Of a DNA stretch of 64,000 nucleotides, positions 41,305 to 50,190 are shown piece after piece. The DNA is from Chryseobacterium sp. LAM-KRS1 (GTDB lineage: Bacteria; Bacteroidota; Bacteroidia; Flavobacteriales; Weeksellaceae). The translations under genes and the position numbers were made by a program. The stretch spans positions 434,001 to 498,000 of the forward strand of contig NZ_JAAOIZ010000004.1 in assembly GCF_013184525.1 (NCBI RefSeq), given 5' to 3'. Positions within the stretch are counted from its first letter, which is position 1. Each line of letters begins with the position of its first letter. The notes under the pieces are model-generated. The model made no database searches and had not been told where the DNA came from. It saw only the letters and a list, made by a program, of their open reading frames with translations.

Positions 41305-41810
41305 GATAATTGGTTTATTAATTGTTCAACTTCTGATTTCTGGTCTGCATAATTTTTTTGTAATTGTGAATCTGTACCCATCCTTCTGTAGTATTCCAAA
41401 GCTTTATTCCCAAAAAACTTTTTATGAAAATCCGAAACTTCAGGAATTTGCGGAAAAATCCGATGAAAAAGCATTTCCGAATATGCCTGAAATTCCCTTT
41501 CATTTTTATCTACAATAAAATGACCAGGAGCTTTCTGCCTTACATGAAGCATTTCATGCGCCAGCATATTCAGAACAAGATTCAAATCAAAATCGAATAA
41601 ATTTCTGGGGATCATTACCTTTTGAGGTTGGCCCAATTGTCCTTCGGCAGTCAGTAGCATGGAATTAGGGGAGAGTTCCTCCCTGAATCCAAAACCGGCA
41701 AAGTTCTCATGTTCCAGGTTAAAAGTGCGAATCAGATAATTGGCCGCTTCTAATATCTGATCGTGTTCCTTATATGCCTCAAGGTGTAAATTGATCTGTT
41801 TAAAGTTCAT
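41301..41810 (-). CDS. Putative zinc-metallopeptidase-like protein (HEMLH motif)
   Basis: 169 residues. The central helix 'LVLNMLAHEMLHVRQKAPGHF' carries HExxH (His-Glu-Met-Leu-His), with 'NEREFQAYSEMLF' about 20 residues later providing a possible third ligand Glu. There is no signal peptide, so it acts in the cytosol. The rest is not close to any family I can name. It is the first gene of the operon with csaA, the exonuclease and SufT-like gene. Confidence 0.65.
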   Translation of the reverse strand: MNFKQINLHLEAYKEHDQILEAANYLIRTFNLEHENFAGFGFREELSPNSMLLTAEGQLGQPQKVMIPRNLFDFDLNLVLNMLAHEMLHVRQKAPGHFIVDKNEREFQAYSEMLFHRIFPQIPEVSDFHKKFFGNKALEYYRRMGTDSQLQKNYADQKSEVEQLINQLS

Positions 41811-41984
41811 TCTATTGATGTTTTAACAAATGTATTAAATAATTAAAAATAGACCTCAAATTAGGTTATTTTATATAATAATTGTTAATATATATTTGGA
41901 GGAATAAAAAAAAAGATAATAAATTATGATATTAATATTTGTAAAATGGTATGTTTTTTGATGAAATATAGAAAAAAATTATTT

Positions 41985-42872
41985 ATGATGAGAAAAAAAA
42001 TTACCCTTACTGTACTATTATCTGTTTCTTTTATGAATTTAAATGCACAGGTTGGTATTAATACAAGCACGCCGCCGGCTACCTTAGATGTTATAAGTAA
42101 AGGAAATACTGCATCTGGTAAAGCTTTGAAAATCAATAATTCTTCTTCGAATGAACTGGTAACGGTACTGGATAACGGAAATGTTGGAATAAATAAAGTA
42201 GACCCGAGCGGAAAACTGCACATCGTTGGTGATGCCAGTACAAATGATGTGCTTTATTTAGAGAATTTACAAGAAGAAAATGCGTCCCGGCAATTTACAC
42301 ATGTGTTAGTTAATAACTCAACCGGAAAAATCGTCAAAGCTAAAGCAGGAGGATCAAGTACTATATTAACAAACTACAGATCCAGCGGTCAACAGGTTTT
42401 GGATCAGACAACTAACTCTTCTCAATTGGTTGAATTTTCTTCTAATGATAGTTTAATAGAATCGGCAACTTCATTTAACGCTTCTACATCTACATTTACC
42501 ATTCTGGAAGATGGATATTATTTAGTGTCTGGGTTTGTTGGCTTTAATGGTTTTAGAAATGATTTTACAACGGTTAGTCAGTACATCGCTATGAATTTAT
42601 TCTTTGAAGTCTCCACAAACGGAGGCGGAAGCTGGAATCAATTAACGGGTGTAAGAAATACATTTATAGGAGCATCTGCAGGTGTAGGGACAACCATAAG
42701 TATCTCACCAATAGCACTCTACTTAAATGCTAACTCACAGATACGTCTTATGATTCAAAGACCTCAGATAAATGGAAATTTGACATTAGGTACGCCAGCC
42801 GGGTCTAATGGACACATTAATTTGCCAACCGGACAATCATATTCGAAATCCGTTTTGATTATAAAGCAATAA
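41985..42872 (+). CDS. Secreted surface-associated hypothetical protein
   Basis: About 295 residues from the ATG at 41985 (next ATG at 41988). A signal peptide (KKITLTVLLSVSFMNLNAQ) is followed directly by 'VGINTSTPPATLDVISKGN', the module seen in the RCC1-like protein, then 'VTVLDNGNVGINKVDPSGKLHIVGDA', typical of flavobacterial surface/tail-fibre-like proteins. The C-terminal half is a beta-sandwich-like domain of TNF/C1q type ('FTILEDGYYLVSGFVGFNG', 'INGNLTLGTPAGSNGHINL'). Function is unknown. A terminator hairpin follows at 42897. Confidence 0.75.
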   Translation: MMRKKITLTVLLSVSFMNLNAQVGINTSTPPATLDVISKGNTASGKALKINNSSSNELVTVLDNGNVGINKVDPSGKLHIVGDASTNDVLYLENLQEENASRQFTHVLVNNSTGKIVKAKAGGSSTILTNYRSSGQQVLDQTTNSSQLVEFSSNDSLIESATSFNASTSTFTILEDGYYLVSGFVGFNGFRNDFTTVSQYIAMNLFFEVSTNGGGSWNQLTGVRNTFIGASAGVGTTISISPIALYLNANSQIRLMIQRPQINGNLTLGTPAGSNGHINLPTGQSYSKSVLIIKQ

Positions 42873-42896
42873 GTATAAAATGTTGGTTTAAATAAA

Positions 42897-42918
42897 AAAG
42901 AGGGCATTTGTCCTCTTT
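42897..42918. terminator. Bidirectional terminator
   Basis: AAAGAGGGC (42897-42905) pairs with GTCCTCTTT (42910-42918), one G-U pair, followed by T-rich sequence; A-rich on the other side. It separates two convergent genes. Confidence 0.65.
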
Positions 42919-42956
42919 CGTATTTTTATTTAGAAGTTTTACAAGAATAATAATAG

Positions 42957-43889
42957 TTATGAGATCCGGACAACTATCTTTCCTTTTGTACCATGGGTCT
43001 CAATTTCTCTGTGTGCCTCTGCTATTTCGTTCATTGGCAAGATTTCTCCAACAAAAATCTTCAGTAATCCTCTTTCGATCAGTTCTGATAATTTCATCAG
43101 GCTTTCCCTTTTAAAAGTAAGCATGGTCCACATCAGATTGATATTGCGTTTTTGTGCCAGTTCAATTGCTTTAGGATCATCTTTAGTATAGGAAGGTAAA
43201 CAAACGACTTTTCCTCCGGGCTTTACACAATTGATTGATCCGTACAATACTTCTCCACCCATAGTATCAAGGGCAGCATCAAGATCGGATAAGATTTCCT
43301 CAAATCTTTGATTTTTATAGTCAATAGGCTGATCCACACCAAGCTCTTTAATGAACTCAATATTTTTACCGGAGGCTGTACCACTCACTGAAGCACCGGC
43401 TATTTTAGCCAGCTGAACGGCAAAATGACCAACTCCTCCCGCTGCGGACTGAACCAGAATGTGTTCGCCAGACTGAACTTTTAAATGATCATGAATAGCC
43501 TGATAAGCGGTGAGACCAGCTAAAGGAGCAGCAGCTGCTGCTTCAAAAGTGATATTTTCAGGCTTTTTTACGAAAACATCCGGACTGACGGCAATATATT
43601 CGGCGTAAGTTTGAGTAGCTAATCCAAAAACAGCATCTCCGATCTCAACGTTTTGAACATTCTTTCCCACTTCCTCAACAATCCCACTGAAATCTTTGCC
43701 TAAAATGGCAGGAAACTGAAGCGTTTTAGATGAAACATGTGAGCCGGCTCTGATTTTTGTTTCTACAGGGTTAATTCCTACGGCTTTTACTTTTATTAAA
43801 ACCTGATCAGAAGTAATTACCGGCTTTTCTATCTCTGCGATTTTAAGTTGGTCGGCTGTTCCAAATTCATTGATTATAATGGCTTTCAT
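42957..43889 (-). CDS. NADP-dependent quinone-oxidoreductase-like enzyme (MDR family)
   Basis: 310 residues, GroES-like N-terminal half and Rossmann fold. 'ILGKDFSGIVEEVGKNVQNVEIGDAVFGL' is the GroES-like signature, 'LVQSAAGGVGHFAVQLAKIAGA' the NADPH-binding loop (about 148-169). There is no catalytic zinc Cys pattern, so it belongs to the zinc-independent quinone-reductase branch. It reduces quinones or enones with NADPH in the cytosol. Single gene. Confidence 0.9.
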   Translation of the reverse strand: MKAIIINEFGTADQLKIAEIEKPVITSDQVLIKVKAVGINPVETKIRAGSHVSSKTLQFPAILGKDFSGIVEEVGKNVQNVEIGDAVFGLATQTYAEYIAVSPDVFVKKPENITFEAAAAAPLAGLTAYQAIHDHLKVQSGEHILVQSAAGGVGHFAVQLAKIAGASVSGTASGKNIEFIKELGVDQPIDYKNQRFEEILSDLDAALDTMGGEVLYGSINCVKPGGKVVCLPSYTKDDPKAIELAQKRNINLMWTMLTFKRESLMKLSELIERGLLKIFVGEILPMNEIAEAHREIETHGTKGKIVVRIS

Positions 43890-44036
43890 ATTATTTTTTT
43901 ATGATAATCTAATGTATGGATTTTATTGGTTTTTAAAAAAGCATTCCAGGATATTTTAGATATGCAAAGGGGTAATTATTTCGAAGCCTGAATTTACTGG
44001 TTTACTATTAAAGTATTGATATTGTGATTTTTTTTT

Positions 44037-44051
44037 AACTGATAATCAGTT
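44037..44051. promoter_or_regulatory. Operator-like dyad before the DUF4840 gene
   Basis: A perfect 15-nt dyad, AACTGAT-A-ATCAGTT, three bases upstream of the -7 box TACTTTTG. It occupies the -7/-33 spacer, a place where a repressor would block polymerase. Confidence 0.45.
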
Positions 44052-44054
44052 GCT

Positions 44055-44062
44055 TACTTTTG
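44055..44062 (+). promoter_or_regulatory. Probable -7 promoter box (TACTTTTG)
   Basis: TACTTTTG fits TAnnTTTG and lies about 110 bases before the start at 44171. The -33 element is not a good TTG; the long leader is A-rich. Confidence 0.45.
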
Positions 44063-44170
44063 CGTTTTCATTTTTATTTTAAAAGTTGTGCAAGATTTTA
44101 AGAAAAGAGGGTTTATATAAGTGAGTACTCAAAATAAATAAAATAGTGTTTAATGCAACAAATTTAAAAA

Positions 44171-44746
44171 ATGAAGAAATTTATAGTACTTAAAGCTTTT
44201 ATGGCTGTGTTGATTGGTTTTATGGGACTTAGCTTAATTTCATGTAACAATGACGGACCAGATATTCCACCAGTAAAATTACAAGATGTTATTGGAAATT
44301 ATAAAGGAAGGCTAATAACAAGTCAGGGAAACAATAAAGCTGAGGCGGTAGTAAGTTTTGCTGTGAAGAAAGACACCATAAAGTTCACAGACCTTCCCGT
44401 AAAAGAAATTGTGAAAGCCGTAGTAAAAGACCCTGCAAAAACTGAAGCTGCTCTTACGGCAATAGGAAAAGTAAAATATAACCTTAATTATACGGCTGTG
44501 GTAAATGCAAATTATAATGCAGTGGAATTAACTTTTACCCCTAAGACTTTAGAGCTCAATATTCCAATGGATGGAGCGGTGAAAAAAACAATTGTGACAT
44601 TTACAGCGAAAGAAAAAGGATTTTATGTTGGCCAGAACTATGCAATGAAATTTGGTTTGGTCGCAGAAAAAATTACGGTAGACGGAACAGTGCTGACACC
44701 GTATGAAATGATTAAATATGATTTTCCATATTGTATAAAAAATTAA
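44171..44746 (+). CDS. DUF4840 family lipoprotein
   Basis: 191 residues. Signal MKKFIVLKAFMAVLIGFMGLSLISC with lipobox LISC. The mature part starts 'PPVKLQDVIGNYKGRLITSQG' and ends with 'GLVAEKITVDGTVLTPYEMIKYDFPYCIKN'; the plan fits DUF4840, small beta-rich lipoproteins of Bacteroidetes of unknown function. A terminator hairpin follows, and the ECF sigma operon begins 109 bases later. Confidence 0.72.
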   Translation: MKKFIVLKAFMAVLIGFMGLSLISCNNDGPDIPPVKLQDVIGNYKGRLITSQGNNKAEAVVSFAVKKDTIKFTDLPVKEIVKAVVKDPAKTEAALTAIGKVKYNLNYTAVVNANYNAVELTFTPKTLELNIPMDGAVKKTIVTFTAKEKGFYVGQNYAMKFGLVAEKITVDGTVLTPYEMIKYDFPYCIKN

Positions 44747-44767
44747 GTAATAGTTAGATGCAAAATT

Positions 44768-44805
44768 AAAATAGGTTGCGCTTTGCAATGTTGCAACCTA
44801 TTTTT
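44768..44805 (+). terminator. Intrinsic terminator
   Basis: AAAATAGGTTGC (44768-44779) pairs with GCAACCTATTTT (44793-44804), 13-nt loop, T after it. Confidence 0.75.
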
Positions 44806-44854
44806 GCATTAAGATTTATCAATCATTAAACGAGGCGTCAGGGAAACATAATCA

Positions 44855-45421
44855 ATGGAGGCAAATAAGGAGCAGATTTTAGTTAATCGTCTTCTCTTAA
44901 AAGAAGAAGCTGCATGGAAGGAGCTTTTCGGAGCATATTCCGGGAATCTTTCTTATGTGTGCTCTCGCTATATTATTGATAAGGATGACGTTCATGACGT
45001 ACTACAGAATAGTTTTATCAAAATGTTCCGCTCAATAGATTCATTTGAGTATCGGGGAAGCGGATCCCTTAAAGCCTGGATTACCCGTATTGTGGTCAAT
45101 GAATCACTAAAACATATCAGACAACATTCAGATTTTAAAGTAACGATGAACGATTCTGATATTCCGGATATAACGGACGATGAGGAACCGGAAATAGAAG
45201 AGATGCCACAGGAGGCTATGATGGAAATGATCCGTTCACTTCCGGAAGGCTATAGGACTGTTTTTAATCTCTATGTATTTGAAAATAAAAGCCATAAACA
45301 GATTGCGGAATTGTTGGGGATAGCAGAGAATTCTTCGGCGTCGCAATTTCACAGAGCTAAAGCTATGCTTGTTCAGAAAGTTAAAGAATATAAAATGTTA
45401 ATAAAAGCGCAATATGAGTAA
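44855..45421 (+). CDS. ECF-type RNA polymerase sigma factor
   Basis: 188 residues. Sigma region 2 lies in 'VCSRYIIDKDDVHDVLQNSF' and 'FEYRGSGSLKAWITRIVVN' (about 27-80) and region 4 in 'LPEGYRTVFNLYVFENKSHK' with the helix-turn-helix 'QIAELLGIAENSSASQFHRA' (about 128-170). There are no extra domains. It overlaps the next gene by eight bases, and that gene encodes its most likely regulator. Confidence 0.93.
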   Translation: MEANKEQILVNRLLLKEEAAWKELFGAYSGNLSYVCSRYIIDKDDVHDVLQNSFIKMFRSIDSFEYRGSGSLKAWITRIVVNESLKHIRQHSDFKVTMNDSDIPDITDDEEPEIEEMPQEAMMEMIRSLPEGYRTVFNLYVFENKSHKQIAELLGIAENSSASQFHRAKAMLVQKVKEYKMLIKAQYE

Positions 45422-46811
45422 TCAATGGTTAAACGATCTGCGCAGGAAGATGGAAGATCACGAAGGTGATGTTCCGGATGAATTATGGGATAACATCAAG
45501 GATGAATTATTCAATAAAGATGAGGATAAAAATATTGTTGGGCTTTTTACTGAAGCAAATAAAGCGATCGATAGTGAAGACTCAGATTCAAATAAAAAAA
45601 GAGGGGCATTCATTTATCGTATTGCCGGTATAGCCGCTGCGATTGCATTATTTTTTATTGTGGGCAAACAATTATGGGAGGTAAACAATAATGTTAAACC
45701 CAAAATTGCCAAGTCAGAAGATAAGGGTTCGGCTGAAAGTAATTTTCAGACCCCAGATAATCATATTTCCTCATTTAACGAAAAAGAAGAGTCCGATGTC
45801 CTAAAGGAGTTTGGGCAGAAGAAAGATAGTCCCCTAGATCAGGATATTTTTTCAACGAATGTATATGCATATGGGAATAGGAGTGGTGTAAGAAATGTCC
45901 AGTATAGATCGGTAAAGGAAGAAACGGATTTGTTGGCTGGCCTGCACAGACAATATGCTCCTTTAATTCAAAATCAGATTCCCGGGATTCGTGAAATGAA
46001 GAATCTTTTACCTATTAATAGAGAAGAGGAGATTAACAAACTTATTTCTGAAACAGACTTAGGTGTTCAGGACAAATCATTGGCAAATACATTAAAAGAA
46101 AAAAAACAGAAGACCAAAAAGTCATGGATGCTTAGTTTACTGACAGGTAAAGCCTCATCTAACTCACAACAATTTCCTGGATATGCTACAATCAGCGGTG
46201 GTCCGTTAACTCTTGATCAGGTATGGAGTGCATCTGCTTTTTCTGAAGATCCATTTGTAAAAGTTCTTGTGGCTAACCAGAGTCAAAATGTAGAAGCAAC
46301 AGTAAGACATAAAGTTCCTCTGAATCTTGGCGTTTCTCTTTATTATAATCTGGGTAAAAAGTGGGGCATAGGGACTGGTTTAAACTATACTAAACTATCT
46401 TCTGAACTTCATTCCGGAAGCCAGTCGAACTTTGTAAAAAGTGAGCAGACAATACATTATTTGGGCATTCCTGTTCAGGTTAACTACAACGTTATCCAGA
46501 AAGGGAATTTTACGGGCTATGTTACCGCAGGAGCGCTTGCTGAAAAGTCCGTTGGAGGAAGCTTTAAGACACAATATATTGTTGATAATGAAGTGAATGG
46601 AGAAACAAAAGAAAAGCTTGGAAACCAACCGGTACAGGTTTCGTTAAATACAGCTTTAGGGCTGCAGCTAAAACTTGTTGACAAAATAGGCATATATGCA
46701 GAGCCCGGTGTAGGCTATCATTTTAAAAACGATGGTGCTTTGAATACAATCTATAAAGAGAAGCCTTTGAATTTTAATGTCAAATTCGGAATAAGAGTAT
46801 TACTTGATTGA
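45414..46811 (+). CDS. Putative anti-sigma/beta-barrel fusion membrane protein
   Basis: 465 residues. N-terminal acidic cytosolic part (about 1-65, 'RRKMEDHEGDVPDELWDNIKDEL') followed by one membrane helix (about 66-85, 'FIYRIAGIAAAIALFFIVG'). Then comes a 200-residue Lys/Asp/Ser-rich linker with little structure, and a C-terminal half with outer-membrane beta-barrel-like strands: 'VPLNLGVSLYYNLGKKWGIGTGLNYT', 'IHYLGIPVQVNYNVI', 'VSLNTALGLQLKLVD', 'KPLNFNVKFGIRVLLD'. Translation coupled to the ECF sigma (overlap of eight bases) supports an anti-sigma role for the N-terminal part (inference). Confidence 0.75.
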   Translation: MSNQWLNDLRRKMEDHEGDVPDELWDNIKDELFNKDEDKNIVGLFTEANKAIDSEDSDSNKKRGAFIYRIAGIAAAIALFFIVGKQLWEVNNNVKPKIAKSEDKGSAESNFQTPDNHISSFNEKEESDVLKEFGQKKDSPLDQDIFSTNVYAYGNRSGVRNVQYRSVKEETDLLAGLHRQYAPLIQNQIPGIREMKNLLPINREEEINKLISETDLGVQDKSLANTLKEKKQKTKKSWMLSLLTGKASSNSQQFPGYATISGGPLTLDQVWSASAFSEDPFVKVLVANQSQNVEATVRHKVPLNLGVSLYYNLGKKWGIGTGLNYTKLSSELHSGSQSNFVKSEQTIHYLGIPVQVNYNVIQKGNFTGYVTAGALAEKSVGGSFKTQYIVDNEVNGETKEKLGNQPVQVSLNTALGLQLKLVDKIGIYAEPGVGYHFKNDGALNTIYKEKPLNFNVKFGIRVLLD

Positions 46812-46855
46812 TTTGTGAGGACCGAAAAATAACAACCAAAATTAAATTAATATCT

Positions 46856-47830
46856 ATGAAAACAAAACTAATTTTTTTATCACTGTTTTTACTTTTAAAT
46901 CTCTTAAAAGTAAGTGCGCAGTGTTCATTCACACCTACCATTACCAGTCCTAGATTAGGAGCTCAATTTCCCAATAAAGTCGTGTTTTGCAACACGGAAT
47001 CAGAAGTACTTTCAACACAAACTTATGGTAGTTATCAATGGTACAAACAGGCGTGGACATGGCAGTCCCCCAATACTAATCCTTGGGTTCCTATTTCTGG
47101 GGCTACCTCCCAGACTCTGACGATTAATGGTTCAAGTGATATGCTTTATTATTTTAAAGTAGAAGCTACCCTTAATGATTGTACAGCACAAAGCGCAGAA
47201 ATTATGGCTGATGGATATGCCTATGCACTTCCGGCTATGATGACGACACTCACACCGGGAACCTATGAAGAAATTGGGCCTGGAGAATACAATGTATGCA
47301 ATGGCGCATCGGTACAATTTGACGATATTTTTCCAGTATTGTATGGGGTACATACATGGTACAAATGTGCGCCAAGCAATATACCTCCTGTTTCCGGAGA
47401 TCCATGTATAATTTCCGGAGCAACCGGAGATACTTATGTGGCAACAGAGTCGGGAGAGTATGGTTTTTATGCATGTACTGCGTACTGTCCTGATCAGTGC
47501 GAGTTCCTGGGATTACAATCTTTTGTGAAGTTGAATTTTGGAAACTGGAACTTTTGTAACCTTGGAACAGGAGAAGTCGATCCTAAAAAAGGTAATGAAA
47601 TGAGTATCTATCCAAATCCTGCGACTCAGTTTATATTCATTGGAAAAGACTCAGATAAAGTGTATAAAGAAGTTTCTATAATTGACGCTTCCGGAAGACT
47701 TGTTTTACAAAAAAAGAACCACACATATAATCAACCGATTGACGTAAGCGGTCTTGCTATAGGTAATTATATTATTGTTTCCAAAGATTCTAAAGATAAA
47801 ATGTACAAAAATAAGTTCATTAAAAAGTAA
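46856..47830 (+). CDS. T9SS-secreted protein with C-terminal sorting domain
   Basis: 324 residues from the ATG at 46856; the upstream frame (46808) lacks a good start. Signal peptide MKTKLIFLSLFLLLNLLKVSAQ, then a Cys-containing middle part with Ig-like repeats ('WVPISGATSQTLTINGSSDMLYYF', 'CIISGATGDTYVATESGEYGFYACTAYC'), then the type A T9SS sorting domain: 'MSIYPNPATQFIFIGKDSDKVY' and 'VSGLAIGNYIIVSKDSK' ending in 'KNKFIKK'. It is exported through the outer membrane by type IX secretion. It follows the sigma/barrel pair by 44 bases and may belong to the same operon. Confidence 0.85.
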   Translation: MKTKLIFLSLFLLLNLLKVSAQCSFTPTITSPRLGAQFPNKVVFCNTESEVLSTQTYGSYQWYKQAWTWQSPNTNPWVPISGATSQTLTINGSSDMLYYFKVEATLNDCTAQSAEIMADGYAYALPAMMTTLTPGTYEEIGPGEYNVCNGASVQFDDIFPVLYGVHTWYKCAPSNIPPVSGDPCIISGATGDTYVATESGEYGFYACTAYCPDQCEFLGLQSFVKLNFGNWNFCNLGTGEVDPKKGNEMSIYPNPATQFIFIGKDSDKVYKEVSIIDASGRLVLQKKNHTYNQPIDVSGLAIGNYIIVSKDSKDKMYKNKFIKK

Positions 47831-47882
47831 AATATGAGTGCCCCTTTATAACTCATGTTAGTTTTTTCAATAATTGTGGAGT

Positions 47883-47912
47883 CGGTGCAGAATTTATTCT
47901 GCACCGGTTTTT
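47883..47912 (+). terminator. Strong intrinsic terminator
   Basis: CGGTGCAGAA (47883-47892) pairs with TTCTGCACCG (47897-47906), loop TTTA, T-run of seven. Confidence 0.8.
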
Positions 47913-48012
47913 TTATAGGGAAACAGAACCAATATAGCGTGATGAGTCCTTCTTTTTTTGGAAGAAATGAATTATATTTAACAAGATGTAATTAGCATTT
48001 GTTGATCATAAA

Positions 48013-48483
48013 ATGGGAATAGAAAAAGCAAAGCTTCACTTGAAAAAATGGAATAAGGATTCCGAAGTGATGATATTTGATACCTCCAGTGCCACTGTGG
48101 AGCTGGCTGCTGCAGCATTGAACATTAGTGGAAATAAAATAGCAAAATCTATTTCATTGTACAATGAGAATAATGATGTTATTTTGATTGTAGCCGCAGG
48201 GTACCGGAAGATTGATAATAAAAAGTTTAAAGATGAATTTGGATTAAAGGCAAAGATGCTTGCTTTTGAAGATGTGGAACCTTTGGTAGGACATCCTGTT
48301 GGTGGTGTTTGTCCTTTTGGTGTCAATTCGCAAGTGTCTGTTTTTCTGGATATTTCACTTAAAGAGTTTGAGTATGTGTATCCGGCTTGTGGAAGTGCTA
48401 ACTCAGCTATAAAACTCTCAATTTCTGAACTGGAGATTTTCTCAGGCTTTAAAAAGTGGGTTGACGTCACTAAAGACAGGTGA
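48013..48483 (+). CDS. YbaK/EbsC family aminoacyl-tRNA deacylase
   Basis: 156 residues, one YbaK-type domain. 'TSSATVELAAAALNISGNKIAKSI' (about 25-48, with the conserved Lys), 'NNDVILIVAAGYRKIDNKK' and 'EPLVGHPVGGVCPFGVNSQVSVFLD' (about 95-120, usually GGV.PFG) follow the YbaK/ProX pattern. It removes wrongly attached amino acids such as Cys or Ala from tRNA. The typical members are alone or fused to ProRS; this one is a single-domain gene. Followed by the YifB gene on the same strand. Confidence 0.85.
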   Translation: MGIEKAKLHLKKWNKDSEVMIFDTSSATVELAAAALNISGNKIAKSISLYNENNDVILIVAAGYRKIDNKKFKDEFGLKAKMLAFEDVEPLVGHPVGGVCPFGVNSQVSVFLDISLKEFEYVYPACGSANSAIKLSISELEIFSGFKKWVDVTKDR

Positions 48484-48574
48484 GAAATACAACAGAGTGA
48501 TTCTTTCCAGGGTTTTTAATGATTGATATTTCATTCATTTATAAAAAATGATATATTTACATTAAAACACACTT

Positions 48575-50110
48575 ATGCTGATTAAAATTTATGGAAGTGC
48601 AATTCATGGAGTTGCAGCACAAACGATTACTATTGAAGTTAATATTGATACGGGAGGAGTTGGTTATCATTTAGTAGGTCTCCCCGACAATGCAATCAAA
48701 GAAAGCAGCTATAGGATTTCTGCTGCTTTAAGAAACGTCGGTTTCAAGATTCCCGGAAAAAAAATTACAATTAATATGGCTCCCGCAGATCTTCGAAAAG
48801 AAGGTTCCGCTTATGATTTAAGTATTGCGATAGGGATTTTAGCTGCATCAGACCAAATTCTTGCTGAAAATATCCACAATTATCTCATTATGGGAGAACT
48901 TTCATTGGATGGGAGTTTGCAGCCCATTAAAGGAATTTTGCCCATCGCAATCCAGGCAAAGGAAGAAGGTTTTAAAGGGATTATTTTACCCATACAAAAT
49001 ACCAGAGAAGCTGCTGTGGTGGAAGGGATTGATGTTTACGGAGTCAGTAATATCAAAGAGGTGATTGATTTTTTTAATGAAGGAATACCTATTGAAAAGG
49101 TCGTTTTGGATATAAAAAAAGAATTCCAGGAAAAAGTAAATCAGTTTCCTTTTGATTTTTCAGAAGTAAAAGGGCAGGAAACGGCAAAGAGGGCAATGGA
49201 AGTTGCCGCAGCAGGAGGGCATAATATAATTTTGATAGGTCCACCCGGAAGCGGAAAGACAATGCTGGCAAAAAGAGTTCCCAGTATTTTACCTCCACTA
49301 ACTTTAAAGGAGGCTTTAGAAACAACAAAAATACATTCCGTTGCCGGGAAAATAGGTGCTGAAACTTCTTTAATGACCATTCGTCCTTTCAGATCACCTC
49401 ATCATACGATATCGGATATAGCCTTGGTCGGTGGGGGAAGCTATCCACAGCCAGGAGAGATATCCCTCGCACATAATGGTGTTTTATTCCTTGATGAAAT
49501 GCCTGAGTTCAAAAGAACAGTGCTTGAAGTGATGCGACAGCCCTTAGAAGATCGTGAGGTTACCATTTCAAGGGCAAAGTTTACAGTAAACTATCCCTCG
49601 AGCTTTATGCTTATTGCATCGATGAATCCAAGTCCTAGCGGATACTTCCCGGATGATCCTAATAATACTTCATCCCTTGCGGAAATGCAGCGTTATATGA
49701 ATAAACTATCAGGCCCTCTTTTAGATCGTATTGATATCCACATAGAAATCCAAAAAGTTGAATTTGAGCAATTAACTGAAAAGAGAAAGGGTGAAAAAAG
49801 TGAAACGATCAGAGCAAGGGTACTGAAAGCCAGAGAAATCCAACAGGCCAGATATCAAGATTTAGAAATTAGTTACAATGCGCAAATGGGCTCGCGACAA
49901 ATTGAGCAATTTTGTGCTTTAGATGAGGTTTCATTTGCTCTGATAAAACAAGCGATGGACAAGCTGGGTCTGTCCGCAAGAGCGTATGACAGAATTCTGA
50001 AGGTTGCACGGACAATTGCAGATCTTGATGAATCTGAAAATATTTTCTCACATCATATTTCTGAAGCCATACAATACAGAAGTTTGGATCGGGAGTTTTG
50101 GAATGTTTGA
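48575..50110 (+). CDS. YifB/ComM family Mg-chelatase-like AAA ATPase
   Basis: 511 residues in YifB layout: an N-terminal ChlI-like domain ('VNIDTGGVGYHLVGLPDNAIKESSYRISAALRN', 'MAPADLRKEGSAYDLSIAIGIL'), the AAA core with Walker A 'IGPPGSGKTMLAKR' (about 222) and 'GVLFLDEMPEFKRTVLEVMRQPLEDREVTISRA' (Walker B), and the C-terminal Mg_chelatase_C part with the 'LSARAYDRILKVARTIADL' finish. In naturally transformable bacteria ComM promotes branch migration of incoming DNA. No other competence gene is here. Confidence 0.93.
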   Translation: MLIKIYGSAIHGVAAQTITIEVNIDTGGVGYHLVGLPDNAIKESSYRISAALRNVGFKIPGKKITINMAPADLRKEGSAYDLSIAIGILAASDQILAENIHNYLIMGELSLDGSLQPIKGILPIAIQAKEEGFKGIILPIQNTREAAVVEGIDVYGVSNIKEVIDFFNEGIPIEKVVLDIKKEFQEKVNQFPFDFSEVKGQETAKRAMEVAAAGGHNIILIGPPGSGKTMLAKRVPSILPPLTLKEALETTKIHSVAGKIGAETSLMTIRPFRSPHHTISDIALVGGGSYPQPGEISLAHNGVLFLDEMPEFKRTVLEVMRQPLEDREVTISRAKFTVNYPSSFMLIASMNPSPSGYFPDDPNNTSSLAEMQRYMNKLSGPLLDRIDIHIEIQKVEFEQLTEKRKGEKSETIRARVLKAREIQQARYQDLEISYNAQMGSRQIEQFCALDEVSFALIKQAMDKLGLSARAYDRILKVARTIADLDESENIFSHHISEAIQYRSLDREFWNV

Positions 50111-50190
50111 TGTGGACTTATATGGGGTAAAAGCCTTCATCATTTTTTTATATTGTAAATGCATCATACTGATATGCAAAATCTGTATGT

